64,000 nucleotides of DNA. It comes from SHLQ01 sp964451305. Its GTDB lineage: Bacteria; Actinomycetota; Acidimicrobiia; Acidimicrobiales; SHLQ01. The stretch covers positions 24,039 to 88,038 of the forward strand of contig CAYVHV010000012.1 in the NCBI GenBank assembly GCA_964451305.1, given 5' to 3'. Below the pieces are notes generated by a model that was not told the DNA's origin, did no database searches, and saw only the letters and a list, made by a program, of their open reading frames with translations. Made by a program: the position numbers and the translations under genes. Position 1 is the stretch's first letter. Every line of letters begins with the position of its first letter. Positions 51,275-61,296 of the stretch are shown piece after piece.

Positions 51275-54200
51275 CTAGAGGTCGAGATGCTCGCGCAAGC
51301 GTTGCACGAGTTCGGGCGCTTTCCGATCGCCGAGGATGCAACGGAACTCCGGAAGAAAATGCACCCCGTCGATATCGATCACGTCGAACCGGCCGAACTG
51401 ATGTAGTTCTCGCCACGGATCGACGGTCACGTCGTTACCCGACTCGCTCGCGCTGACGTAGATCACCCGAAGGTTCTGCGGTGCTGGTGAATACGCGGCA
51501 GCCGCCCGTCGAATGACCGGTCCGAGTTGACGTTCGGCGTCCTTGAGACTCGGCGTCTCCCCCGCTTCACGAGCGATGCGATAGCGACGACGCGCCAAGG
51601 CGAAGCTCGCACGTTCATACAGGCGCCCTGTGCCTTCGGAGACGACGGCACGAACGCCGCTGTTTTGCAGCATGTCTTGGTACTTCTCTTTGATCGAACC
51701 CGTGTCATCGACCTGTAGCCCCGCCATGACGGTGTCAACCAGGACCACCGCTTCCACAACGTCTCCGCGTTCCTGCAACAGCCGAGCAATCTCCCATGCC
51801 AGAAGTCCACCCGTCGACCAACCGAGCAGTCGGTACGGTCCGGACACCTGCGTCGAGTCGAGGGCGGTGAGCATAAGCGCCGCCTGCTCTTCGATCGTTT
51901 CCAGAATCTCGCTGCGCGCATCGGCGCCCGGCAATCGAATACCAACCACCGGCACCTGACGGTCGATGGCACGCACAAGGGGTGCGTACCGCATCAGGTT
52001 GCCGCCTCCCGGAGGAAGAACAACGAGAGGTTGTCCGTCTCCGGAAGCCCGCAACCATTCGACGAGGTCGTGCTCGACTCGAGACGCCTGAGGGTGACGG
52101 GAGCTCATCTCGCCAACACCGGTCCGAGACGCTTCGGCAGGTGGCTGCTTCGGTGCCAGCTTCTCTTGCGCAAGCATTCTTGGGGTCGATGCGTCGATGA
52201 GCTCGCCGATGGCGACGCGCCGACCAAACTCACTCTCGAGCATCGAAACGACAGCGACAGCTCTCAACGAGTCACCACCGAGGTCGAAGAAGTCGCTATC
52301 TGGGCCGACATCCTTGCCATCGAACGCAGCGCTGAAGATACCCATGACCTTCTCGACGACCGGATCGTTTGGCTGGGAGTCGTCGAGCGTTCGATCGTGT
52401 GCTGGCCCGACCAATCCCTTCACCATTTCATGGATCGATGCTGGATCGAGCCCGTCGCGGTCGAGTTTGCCGTTGACGTTGCGGGGCAATCCATCGATGA
52501 CGAAGACATGTTTCGGGATATGAGTGCCGGGCAGGAGCGCCGCTGCCCGAGCGAGAAGTTCTCGCTCATCGAGAAGAGATCCATCGGTGCTCGTCGCGTT
52601 CGATGTCATCTCGATGACCGCTACCAGATCGCGCTCGTGCATCGTGACGAGGCAACCGTCGACACCAGCGAAGGTGGAGAAGACACCCTCGATCTCAAGC
52701 GGATCGATGCGCACGCCGCCGACCGACAGCTGATCATCGATCCGTCCAAGAAACTCTATATGGCCAGATCTGCGACGAACCACGAGGTCACCCGTTCGAT
52801 ATGTTCGGTCGTCGTACCTATCGGAAAGAAAGACTCCCCCGTCGACGACTCCGCCGTCGCTGTCGATGTAGCCAACGGAGACACCAGGGCCCGACAGCCA
52901 GAGTTCTCCCGCGACGTCGACCGGTAGCTGACGACCAACCGGGTCGACGACCTCGGCTGTCATCCCTGCGATCGGTCGACCGATCGGCACCGTCACCGAC
53001 AACGCGTCCTCGACAACGCAGCGGTGAGCCGTTGCCCACACGGTCGCTTCGGTAGGCCCGTACTCATTGATGAGGGCAACATCGGAGGCGAGCGCGAAGT
53101 GTTGTTCAACCAGTGCGGGTGGACACGCCTCACCAGCGACGATCACGGTGTGCATGTCACGCAACGCTGCGAGATGGTCGGCTTCACCCTGACCGCGGTG
53201 GAGCAGCGCCGAGTAAAGCGAAGGCACCATCAACGCGTGGGACACCGAGTGCTGAGAGATCAGTTCGAGTAGCGCGTCGCCATTGTGGACCTCATCTTCA
53301 GTCGGGATGATGAGGCGACCACCGTCGACGAGCGTCCAGAAGATTCCAGCGATCGAAGAGTCAAAGCCTGCGCTCGAGACCAAGAGATACGAATCCACCG
53401 GATCGACATACCACTGCGTGCGGGCGTGTACCGATGCACACAAGTTTCGATGGGAGATGGACACACCCTTGGGTTGTCCGGTCGACCCGGACGTGAAGAT
53501 CACGTACGCCTCATCGTCGAGGTCAGCAAAGGCCGGCCGCAGGATCGGCAACACTGCGGCATCTGGTCGATCGACGAACACCGTTGGAACTTCGACAAGG
53601 CCGGCATGTCCGTCACCCGATGTGATCGCAGCGCGCACGTCTGCCGCCGCGATCAGAGCGGTGAGCCGAGTCGCCGGTTGGGAGATGTCGATTGGCACAT
53701 AGCTCGCACCGAGCATCCACGTCGCCCAAATCGCTGGTATCAGGTCGACCGAACGCGGGAGGGAGATCGCAATTCGGTCACCTGGTTCGACGCCGAGACC
53801 GCGAAGCCTCGCTGCGATGCCTCGTGCTCGGTCGTCGACCTCGCCGTAACTGAGCGACGCTCCTCCCGATTCAACTGCGATGTCAGCGCGGTTCGATTCG
53901 ATCGTCGAAGAGATCAGATCGTGGACGGACGTGAGATCGGCGTTCAGCGACGTTCCGACCAGCGGTTGAGGAACGGGTGCGAGTGCGCTCACGATGTCAT
54001 CTGGTCGATGTGTGAGCATCTCAAGTGCTGCGGCAAAACCATCGAGCAGCGCTTCAGCGTTCGCTCGGCCGATGACCGCGCCGCTGTACTCACATCCAAT
54101 CTCGACTCGATCGCCACGAATCTGCACGAAGAATGTCAGATCGTTAACAGCGGTTCCCGACGCCAGAATCGTGTGCTCCACCCGCTGACCATCGAGGTGA

Positions 54201-57200
54201 GCGGGAGCGAGATCTTCGACCGCGAGCATGACCCGGGCCCCAGGGGGTCGCACGCCTCGTTCTTTGGCAGACGCAACGACAGCGCTGAACGGGATGGCCC
54301 GATGTTCGAGAGCCCCGGCGAGTGTGTCTTGCGCCGTCCGAGCGAGGGTGGACATGTTCGCATCGAGTTCCACATCGATGAGTAGCGGAAGTGGATTGAG
54401 GAAATAGCCGACGACATCGTTGACCGCGGGGTGGTCGCGAACCGACGAGGTTATGGCCACCTCGAGCGAATCACCGTCGTGGTACGGGCGGACAGCCGCG
54501 GACAACGCAGTGAGGGCGTTTGCGAAGAGCGTTGCCGCAGGAGCCGCGCGGAGCTCGGACGCAGAAACTGGAGCCAACCGGTGAACGTAACCATCTTCGC
54601 CTGGGTATTCGGCGCGAAGTTGCAGTTCGGCTGGCGGTGTCGCCGGTGCCCAGAGGTCAGCCGGGTCACCAATACGCTCCGCTTGCCACTTGGCATGCTC
54701 GGCGTACGTGGCTTCGAGCTCCGGCAGTTCTTCACCCCGACACGCAAGATCGATGTGTTTCCAGAGCACGTCGAGCGAACCGGCGTCGGTGACGATGTGA
54801 TGACTGCGAATGAGCAGTCCATGAACTCCAACATCATCGGCATGACCGCTCGTGAGGTGATGAACCGTGAGCAACGGCCCGTGCACGATGTCGAACGGCG
54901 TCATGTTGAGTCGCTGCGCCAACATCGAAATGGACGCGACGTGCGACGTTGCTTCACCGATTCGCAACGCTGCTTCAACGCGCATCGTGGATCGCTCGAA
55001 TCCGTATGACGTTCGTAAGGTCTCGTGATGGGCAACGACCGTGCGCAACGCCTCGTCTAGGCGATCGCGATCGACGGACGAGTCGAGACGGTAGAGCCGG
55101 GCAACGTTGTAACGCCGATCGTTTGGGTCGCGACGCCACTCGTACAGCATCGCTTCCTCGCCGGCGGATAGGGGCAACGGTTCATCGTGTGCAAGGCGGG
55201 GAATTGTGAGCGCGTTTCGCACCGTTGATGAACCATCCGCGGTCGAGAGCTGATCAGCCATCCGTCCGCTCAACTCGCTATCCACATACGCCGCCAAATC
55301 GGCAATCGTCCGCTTTGTAAATGCGAGCGACTCGGGGATGTGCAGATCGAAATGATCGCTCAATCGGACGATCATTTCGAGCGCGTGGAGCGATGTTCCT
55401 CCAAGAGCAAAGAAGTCGTCGTTCGCAGAGACACCCGAGACGTTCAGCACCGATGACCAGACCGAAGCAATGTCGGTTTCTGTCGCTGTCGAAACAGAGC
55501 GGCCGCCATTTGTCGTCGGCGTACGCCACACCGCCGGCGCAGGGAGCCGAGACGAATCGACCTTTCCGTTCGCCGTCAACGGGATCTCGTCCACACGTTC
55601 GATGGTTCTTGGAACGCTGTGTTCTGGAAGACCGTCTTTCAGTGCGGCGCGCACGGCCGCCAGGTCGGCGTCTTCGTCCGCCTCGATCCAAAGCATGAGC
55701 ATCTCTGGTCTCTTTGGTTCGTACCCCACTTCGGCGAGCATCGATGTGATCGCAGCGACCTCGTCGTCGTCCATGGGGTCGTCGAGTTCGAACAGTGCTT
55801 CATCTCGAGTTTTGTGACCGAGGCGGACATCCCAGCTATAGGGAGCCGCGTAGTTGTGATGCCCCTGCTCGATCTTGTGCACGAAGATCCCAGCGGAGTT
55901 GATAAGACAGTTCGTCGAGCGGCCCGAGTCCGGTGGCCGCTTCCACGTATTGCTGGCGTCGAGCGCGGCGTACATCTCGGATAGCGGCACGTCGACGTAG
56001 CGATAAAAGTCGATGAAACTGACTCGGTCGAAGATGGAACCATCGGCCAAAAAGTCGACGTTCATGTGCTCGGAAACTGCATCGGGTGTCGTGTGATAGA
56101 CGTGGCGGGCTTCCCTGACCATCTCGTCGATGGCGGAGGGGTCGAAACGGTCTTCGCCGAACATCTCCGGAACCAGTCTGGTCTCGAAGAACTGACCGCG
56201 AGAGAGTCCCGTGACGATCGCTGACACGCCGAGTTCTTCCGCCTTGGCGAGGGCGATCGTGTAGATCGCCTTGTAGCAGCCGTTACACACGTTGGAGAAG
56301 CGCTCGAGGCTGTCACGGAAGATGTCGTTCATGCCATCGATCGTCACAAACTCATGGTCGACTCCGAGAGCCTCGGTCGCTCGCCGGACGTTGGCCTTGG
56401 CGACTTCAGCGATAAAGCCGTTGTCGAGGGTGATCGCAAAGACACGCGCACCTAGTTCGACCAACTTGTACAACGCGTATGTCGAATCCTTGCCGCCCGA
56501 AATGAGGTGAATAACGTCGTAGTCGCCAGACGAACGTTGACGAGCGTCTGCGATTTCGGCCGAGAGATCCGCTTCTGTTCTGAACCACGCCTCCGCCTGA
56601 GGGGCAACGAGTTCGAACTGGTGACAGCTGGTGCAGACGCCATCACCATCGATCGTGCTGTCGGGAACATCCGATGGCAGACCGCAGCGGACACAGTGTT
56701 CGATCACTCGATCCGGTTGCGGGCTCCACAACCGGGCGACAGCACGCTGCACACCGGGTACGGATTGAGCGACGTGTTCGATCTCACCAGGCTCGAGGCG
56801 AATTCCTCCGACTTTGATCTGTTCGTCAACTCGACCGAGGTAGATCATCGTGTCGGCATTGGCCATGCGAACAAGATCACCAGTGCGATAAAGAACACGT
56901 GTGCTTCCCGAAGCGGGAACGACAGCCAACTTTTCACGGCTTAGGTCGTCGCGTCGTAGGTATCCGCGAGTCATTCCGGGGCGATCCACGTAGAGCTCCC
57001 CGACGACACCGAGCGGTGCGGGATGGCCGTATGGGTCAAGAACGTGCAGCGCAACACCAGGTGCTGGACGACCGATTGGAACTTCCGGGCCGTGATCGCT
57101 CGACGCCTCGTACCGGTGCACCATGCAACCGACAACGGCCTCGGTTGGGCCGTACTCGTTGAATATCGAAAGGTCGGGAGTCGTGACATCGAGAAGCCGA

Positions 57201-59299
57201 TCGGCGAGATTCGTCATGAACGCCTCGCCGCCGACGATCACGCCCGACAGAGCATCGAGCGAATCAGTACCTGCGAGCAATCGCACCAATAGTTCGAGAT
57301 GCGATGGCGTTGCCTTGATCAGCGTTGCCTGGCCTTGGTCGACGATCTCGCGCAGCGCGACCAAACCACCCTCTGGATGGATCGTCATGAGACCACCAGC
57401 GAGCAGTGGAAGAAACAGCGTCGTGATCGTCAGGTCGAACGACAGCGAAGTAAACAGAGGCATCGTTGGCGCATCTCGGTCGATGTATGCCGAGTATGCA
57501 AAGCCGAGATACTCCGACAGGCCTCGATAAGAGATCGGGACCCCTTTGGGAAGCCCGGTCGAGCCCGAGGTGTAGATCACATAGGCAAGATCGTCGGGAC
57601 CAGCTGCCCTCACTATCGCGTCCGCGTCGACGACCGGTTGCTCGAAAACCTGATCGAGGTCGGTGAGGATGAGTGAACACTGAGAGTCCGCACGTATGTG
57701 CGCACGTCGTGCCTCTGGATAGCTCGGATCGATCGGCACGAAAGCTGCACCTGCGCGTTGGATGCCGTGAATTGCAATGACCGCATCGACACTCACGCCG
57801 ATTTCGACACCGATGAGATCGCCCGGGCCGTACCCGGCTCGGGCGAGGTGGCGAGCGACATCGGAAATGCGGTCGTTGGTTTCGCTGGCGCTGAGCACCG
57901 TTCCTGATGGCGCCTGAATCGTCGGGCGTTCTCCGTGCATCCTCAGTCGCTGTTCAAGAACTTCCGAGACCGGCCAATCGATTGGGGTTCCAGGACCGGG
58001 AGCGGTGAACGGTTCGAGCAGCGTCACCTCTCCTTCATCGAGGAGCGGAACAGAATGAATGAGCGCGTCCGGGTTCCCGAGCATAGCGTCGAAGACCGTT
58101 GCGACATGGCGAGCAGCCCGTTGTCGCTGCGCCCCCGTTGCACCTCGATGGTTGATGTCGAGTGCAAGCTCGAGCACACCGGACCCGTCGTAGTCCAACG
58201 CTTGAAGGCGAAGCAGGTGGTGTGGATCGACGTGTCCGGGGTGGACCCAACGCGTCGAGGCACCGATGGCGCCGAAGTCTCCGAGCATCGCGCCGTGAAT
58301 GTTCAGAACGAGGTCGAACGACTGACGCGGCGCTGTGCCCGGCAGCGCGTTGCTGAGCAGAGACATGAACGACCGCGAGATCCGCTTGTGCAAACTAGCG
58401 AATGTGTCGTCGCCGTCGATCTCGACGGTCAATGGGAAGAGCTCCACGAGGGGCCCAACGACGTTCTTGGCTGCTTTGGTGGATCGATGGTGAATCGGCA
58501 CACCGATGGTCACCGTCTCGTTGCCCATTCGAGCGAGGTAGCTCGACGTGAGAAGAGCCAGGGCGACTGCTTGAGAAAGCTCGACACTCAAGAGCGCGAA
58601 GCGAGGATCGGCGACAAAGGCATCCAGCGCGGACTGCCGTCCAGATGCCATGTCGATCGAAACGCGCTCGGCCGCTGTTGTGAGTTCACCCGACGGCTCG
58701 TACAACCGAGTTGGCTCTCCTTGCGGGTGCATCGCCCAGAAGTCACGCGCCCGCGTGAGCCGCTTTGGAACAACCGAATCCAACAATTCTGTCCATGTCT
58801 GCTGATAGTCCGGGAGTTCGACGGTCTCGCCGTGATACTCCGCCGCAACAGCCGTGAAGAGGTTCGCCGAGCTGGTCGCGTCGATCGCGATGTGGTGCAC
58901 GTTCATGAACCACGCCCATGCGTCCTCTCCGAGGTCGACGAGCACGGATTCGTAGCACGAGCGTGAGACGTCGAGCGGAACCGAAATTCGCTCATCCATC
59001 CACCGCTCAAGATCCGCTGGCGCTACCCGCGCCAACTTGCACCCAACCGGCGCAGACGCAGCGATCGTGGGGTGAGGGACGCCATCAACATCTCGGACCG
59101 TCGTCCGGAGCGCGTCGCTGCGGCCGACCACCGCATCGACGGCGGCGATGAAACGATCTGGGTCGATGGGTGCATCGAACTTCGTGAGCAGCGCCATGTT
59201 CTGATGCGGCGATTCGGGTTCTAGGCGTTGTGAAGTCCAGATCAGCTCTTGGGCAGGCGAAAGTGACCGTCGCGGGTGCAGGTGGACCGAACTGGACAT
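51275..59299 (-). CDS. Two-module NRPS with PP-loop domain inside the first adenylation domain
   Basis: A 2,674-residue megasynthase. Domains (approximate residues): C1 10-430 (MNVHHIAIDATS); A1 445-858 (YTSGSTGLPKG near 572, NEYGPTEAVVG, RTGDLVR, GRVDEQIKVGGIRLEPGE); inserted PP-loop domain 860-1190; A1 C-terminal end to about 1245 (TANGKVD); PCP1 1265-1335 (LGGTSLHAL); C2 1360-1780 (SHHIVTDAGS); A2 1795-2280 (FTSGSTGQPKG, NVNGKLD); PCP2 2305-2375 (LGGDSLRAV); TE 2400-2670 (GWSTGG). A1 pocket residues read DLTKIGEVGK, close to Asn codes; A2 reads DSALIAEVWK, unassigned by me. It follows the carrier-protein gene by 4 bases. Likely product: a starter unit from the separate A/ACP pair joined to Asn-derived and one further residue. 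Confidence 0.92.
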   Translation of the reverse strand: MSSSVHLHPRRSLSPAQELIWTSQRLEPESPHQNMALLTKFDAPIDPDRFIAAVDAVVGRSDALRTTVRDVDGVPHPTIAASAPVGCKLARVAPADLERWMDERISVPLDVSRSCYESVLVDLGEDAWAWFMNVHHIAIDATSSANLFTAVAAEYHGETVELPDYQQTWTELLDSVVPKRLTRARDFWAMHPQGEPTRLYEPSGELTTAAERVSIDMASGRQSALDAFVADPRFALLSVELSQAVALALLTSSYLARMGNETVTIGVPIHHRSTKAAKNVVGPLVELFPLTVEIDGDDTFASLHKRISRSFMSLLSNALPGTAPRQSFDLVLNIHGAMLGDFGAIGASTRWVHPGHVDPHHLLRLQALDYDGSGVLELALDINHRGATGAQRQRAARHVATVFDAMLGNPDALIHSVPLLDEGEVTLLEPFTAPGPGTPIDWPVSEVLEQRLRMHGERPTIQAPSGTVLSASETNDRISDVARHLARAGYGPGDLIGVEIGVSVDAVIAIHGIQRAGAAFVPIDPSYPEARRAHIRADSQCSLILTDLDQVFEQPVVDADAIVRAAGPDDLAYVIYTSGSTGLPKGVPISYRGLSEYLGFAYSAYIDRDAPTMPLFTSLSFDLTITTLFLPLLAGGLMTIHPEGGLVALREIVDQGQATLIKATPSHLELLVRLLAGTDSLDALSGVIVGGEAFMTNLADRLLDVTTPDLSIFNEYGPTEAVVGCMVHRYEASSDHGPEVPIGRPAPGVALHVLDPYGHPAPLGVVGELYVDRPGMTRGYLRRDDLSREKLAVVPASGSTRVLYRTGDLVRMANADTMIYLGRVDEQIKVGGIRLEPGEIEHVAQSVPGVQRAVARLWSPQPDRVIEHCVRCGLPSDVPDSTIDGDGVCTSCHQFELVAPQAEAWFRTEADLSAEIADARQRSSGDYDVIHLISGGKDSTYALYKLVELGARVFAITLDNGFIAEVAKANVRRATEALGVDHEFVTIDGMNDIFRDSLERFSNVCNGCYKAIYTIALAKAEELGVSAIVTGLSRGQFFETRLVPEMFGEDRFDPSAIDEMVREARHVYHTTPDAVSEHMNVDFLADGSIFDRVSFIDFYRYVDVPLSEMYAALDASNTWKRPPDSGRSTNCLINSAGIFVHKIEQGHHNYAAPYSWDVRLGHKTRDEALFELDDPMDDDEVAAITSMLAEVGYEPKRPEMLMLWIEADEDADLAAVRAALKDGLPEHSVPRTIERVDEIPLTANGKVDSSRLPAPAVWRTPTTNGGRSVSTATETDIASVWSSVLNVSGVSANDDFFALGGTSLHALEMIVRLSDHFDLHIPESLAFTKRTIADLAAYVDSELSGRMADQLSTADGSSTVRNALTIPRLAHDEPLPLSAGEEAMLYEWRRDPNDRRYNVARLYRLDSSVDRDRLDEALRTVVAHHETLRTSYGFERSTMRVEAALRIGEATSHVASISMLAQRLNMTPFDIVHGPLLTVHHLTSGHADDVGVHGLLIRSHHIVTDAGSLDVLWKHIDLACRGEELPELEATYAEHAKWQAERIGDPADLWAPATPPAELQLRAEYPGEDGYVHRLAPVSASELRAAPAATLFANALTALSAAVRPYHDGDSLEVAITSSVRDHPAVNDVVGYFLNPLPLLIDVELDANMSTLARTAQDTLAGALEHRAIPFSAVVASAKERGVRPPGARVMLAVEDLAPAHLDGQRVEHTILASGTAVNDLTFFVQIRGDRVEIGCEYSGAVIGRANAEALLDGFAAALEMLTHRPDDIVSALAPVPQPLVGTSLNADLTSVHDLISSTIESNRADIAVESGGASLSYGEVDDRARGIAARLRGLGVEPGDRIAISLPRSVDLIPAIWATWMLGASYVPIDISQPATRLTALIAAADVRAAITSGDGHAGLVEVPTVFVDRPDAAVLPILRPAFADLDDEAYVIFTSGSTGQPKGVSISHRNLCASVHARTQWYVDPVDSYLLVSSAGFDSSIAGIFWTLVDGGRLIIPTEDEVHNGDALLELISQHSVSHALMVPSLYSALLHRGQGEADHLAALRDMHTVIVAGEACPPALVEQHFALASDVALINEYGPTEATVWATAHRCVVEDALSVTVPIGRPIAGMTAEVVDPVGRQLPVDVAGELWLSGPGVSVGYIDSDGGVVDGGVFLSDRYDDRTYRTGDLVVRRRSGHIEFLGRIDDQLSVGGVRIDPLEIEGVFSTFAGVDGCLVTMHERDLVAVIEMTSNATSTDGSLLDERELLARAAALLPGTHIPKHVFVIDGLPRNVNGKLDRDGLDPASIHEMVKGLVGPAHDRTLDDSQPNDPVVEKVMGIFSAAFDGKDVGPDSDFFDLGGDSLRAVAVVSMLESEFGRRVAIGELIDASTPRMLAQEKLAPKQPPAEASRTGVGEMSSRHPQASRVEHDLVEWLRASGDGQPLVVLPPGGGNLMRYAPLVRAIDRQVPVVGIRLPGADARSEILETIEEQAALMLTALDSTQVSGPYRLLGWSTGGLLAWEIARLLQERGDVVEAVVLVDTVMAGLQVDDTGSIKEKYQDMLQNSGVRAVVSEGTGRLYERASFALARRRYRIAREAGETPSLKDAERQLGPVIRRAAAAYSPAPQNLRVIYVSASESGNDVTVDPWRELHQFGRFDVIDIDGVHFLPEFRCILGDRKAPELVQRLREHLDL
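55720..56726 (-). other. PP-loop ATP-pyrophosphatase/amidotransferase-like domain inserted in NRPS A1
   Basis: About 335 residues between A1 core motif A8 and the A10 NGK region. It starts with a Cys4-type ribbon (CVRCGLPSDVPDSTIDGDGVCTSC, shown here as CVRC near 868 and CTSC near 888). The PP-loop HLISGGKDSTYALYKL lies near residue 932, with VFAITLDNGFIAEVAKANV, CNGC near 1003, GVSAIVTGLSRGQFFE and NCLINSAGIF further on. The order matches WbpG-type N-acetyl sugar amidotransferases of the PP-loop (N-type ATP pyrophosphatase) superfamily, which adenylate a carbonyl and deliver N or S. Confidence 0.8.
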
Positions 59300-59303
59300 G
59301 GTC

Positions 59304-59549
59304 TCAGGCGCTCAAGCAGGAGTCGAGATAGGCGGACATCTTCGTCACCGTCTGAAAGTTCTCGAGCGTGACATCGCCAGGATCGACGGTGACGCCAGCG
59401 GTCTCTTCCATCCAGTGGGTGATCCGGATGACGCCCAAACTGTCGACCGCTCCGGTGAGTAGGAGATCGGTATCTCCGTCCACGGCAATGTCGTCTAGGA
59501 CGATCTCGTCTTGAATGAACTTGGTCAACGCCTGTGCGTGCGTGTTCAT
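59304..59549 (-). CDS. Stand-alone acyl/peptidyl carrier protein
   Basis: An 81-residue four-helix carrier protein with the phosphopantetheine site in LLTGAVDSLGVIRI (D-S-L, Ser near 37) and a helix III/IV region VDPGDVTLENFQTVTKMSAYL. Start and stop are tightly linked: its ATG overlaps the stop of the adenylation gene (TAATG) and its stop lies 4 bases before the NRPS start. It is probably loaded by the adenylation enzyme and feeds the first condensation domain. Confidence 0.9.
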   Translation of the reverse strand: MNTHAQALTKFIQDEIVLDDIAVDGDTDLLLTGAVDSLGVIRITHWMEETAGVTVDPGDVTLENFQTVTKMSAYLDSCLSA

Positions 59550-61126
59550 TACATCTCCTCCACTAATTCGACCGCCTGCTCTCGCAGAACCCGACGATCC
59601 AGCTTTCCGCTGCCGGTGAAGGCAGTGCTCGAAAGGCGCACCGTCGTAGTTGGTACGGCGTATGTCGGTACGACAGATGCAGCGGCACGTAGAAATGCTG
59701 CTTCGTCGAAGCTCGACGATCCGCCGAGAACACCAGCGATGATCTCATCTTCTCCGGATTCACGCCGGTGCACGGCTACCACGACGTTCTCTGCTGTACC
59801 CATCCGTTGAACAAGGGTTTCGAGGTCGACCTCGATTCCCTCGAGTTCGATTCGGAAGCCGCGGACCTTTACTTGGTGGTCGACGCGGCCATGAAAGGAC
59901 ATCTCGCCCGATTCGTTCGCCGAGACGAGGTCACCGGTGCGGTAGAACGTCTGGCCGTCAACCGATTTCAGCACCTCTCGATTGAGCTCGTCACGGTGCC
60001 AGTACCCCTTCATGAGCTGTGGTGTCGCCGCCCACATCTCGCCAACCTCACCCGCCGCCACCACATTTTTGAGCAATGGCTTGGACTCACCGGGGTCGAT
60101 GAGGCGAATGGTGGAATTGTCGAGCGGTCGTCCGATCGACAACGGAACATCGGTCGGTGGCGGCGAGTCGAAGATCGCGAGCGTTACCTGATTGACTTCG
60201 GCCGGCCCGAAGATGTTCGCGAATCGAGCATTCGGACAGTGGCGCATCATTGCGCCGATGGTCTCGGACGGAATCACTTCGCCGCCGAAATGAACCCAGC
60301 GCAAGGCGGAGAGGTCGCGGTTGTCGAGGTCCCCTCGCAGGACTAATTGTTGAATGAGGAATGGCACCGAGTACCAGATGGTTACCGCACGATCGGCGAG
60401 GAGTTGACTGTGACTCGCTGGGAGACGTTGATATGCCTCGTTCACCACGACGTTTGTCGCGCCGGCGAGTGGCGTCGACCACAACGAAAAGGTCGAGATG
60501 TCGAAGTGGTGCGGCGAGATGTCAGCAACACGATCAGAAGAGCCGAGGTCGTAGGTCCTCAGCGTCATCTCGCCATACGCACGTCCGCTTTCATGGGTGT
60601 GCGAAATGCCTTTTGGCTCTCCCGTCGAGCCGGACGTGGTCACGATGTACGCAAGGTCCGTCGACTCGACCTTCACGGGCGGACACCCATCGTGAGAACG
60701 AACATCCTCGGGACCGAGAGCGACGCAGCCATCGAGGTCTAAATCGAGGCCGATCACTGCCCTCAACCGATGTATCCCGTGGATTGCTTCAAGACTCTTT
60801 CGTCGCGGAGCATGGGATAGAACGACCGAGATCTGCATCTGGTCACAGATGCGGGCGAGTCGACTAGCCGGCGACCCGGGGTCGAGCGGTACGGCCACTG
60901 CACCGGCCGATACGGCGGCGTGCATTGCAATGAAACCATCGGCGGATTTGTTGAAGTGAACACCGACGCGGTCACCGGCGGAAATGCCTAGAGAGACCAG
61001 CGCAGCCGTCGTTTGTTCGACCGCCCGGGCCGCCTCAGCATAGGTCAACGTTCGATCGCCGTCGATGAGGCAACCCTGTTCGGGCGCGACCATTGCCTTG
61101 TCGCTTATGAGCCCACTCAACGTCAC
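59549..61126 (-). CDS. Stand-alone amino-acid/acyl adenylation enzyme
   Basis: A 525-residue ANL-superfamily ligase: YIVTTSGSTGEPKG (A3), HFGGEVIP and IFGPAEVNQV (A5), FYRTGDLVSANE (A7), FHGRVDHQVKVRGFRIELEGIEV (A8) and TGSGKLDRRVL (A10 Lys). Reading the pocket residues gives approximately DIFYHGIQVK, which I cannot assign. Stand-alone A enzymes beside a free carrier protein and an acyl-CoA dehydrogenase often activate proline for pyrroles or another starter acid. The GTG at 61126 is chosen because AGGAAGGA lies 6-13 bases upstream. It is the first gene of the minus-strand NRPS operon. Confidence 0.88.
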   Translation of the reverse strand: MTLSGLISDKAMVAPEQGCLIDGDRTLTYAEAARAVEQTTAALVSLGISAGDRVGVHFNKSADGFIAMHAAVSAGAVAVPLDPGSPASRLARICDQMQISVVLSHAPRRKSLEAIHGIHRLRAVIGLDLDLDGCVALGPEDVRSHDGCPPVKVESTDLAYIVTTSGSTGEPKGISHTHESGRAYGEMTLRTYDLGSSDRVADISPHHFDISTFSLWSTPLAGATNVVVNEAYQRLPASHSQLLADRAVTIWYSVPFLIQQLVLRGDLDNRDLSALRWVHFGGEVIPSETIGAMMRHCPNARFANIFGPAEVNQVTLAIFDSPPPTDVPLSIGRPLDNSTIRLIDPGESKPLLKNVVAAGEVGEMWAATPQLMKGYWHRDELNREVLKSVDGQTFYRTGDLVSANESGEMSFHGRVDHQVKVRGFRIELEGIEVDLETLVQRMGTAENVVVAVHRRESGEDEIIAGVLGGSSSFDEAAFLRAAASVVPTYAVPTTTVRLSSTAFTGSGKLDRRVLREQAVELVEEM

Positions 61127-61296
61127 GCCGATTCCTTCCTCGAATCCACTGCATCTGCAAGAGTGCCTCGCATCGTAGAGGTTGAACATGGTCCATTTGG
61201 TCCGGAGGCACTATCCGCCGTGATTGGCCATCACGCTTTTGGTGTTTGAGACAATGGGCTGGTAACGATCTTGCTAGGAACGGAGCGCAACGAGAT
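61127..61296. promoter_or_regulatory. Divergent promoter region of the NRPS locus
   Basis: The 170 bases between the adenylation gene (minus) and the dehydrogenase (plus) should hold both promoters. A TTGAGACAAT stretch at 61247-61256 and an AGGAACGGAG ribosome-binding-site-like element just before 61297 are visible on the plus strand. No clear operator palindrome was seen. Confidence 0.35.

Noticed and set aside
53285..54385. Long plus-strand frame opposite the NRPS A2/C2 region
   Set aside because: Arg-rich shadow translation without domain signal; the minus strand carries conserved NRPS motifs throughout.
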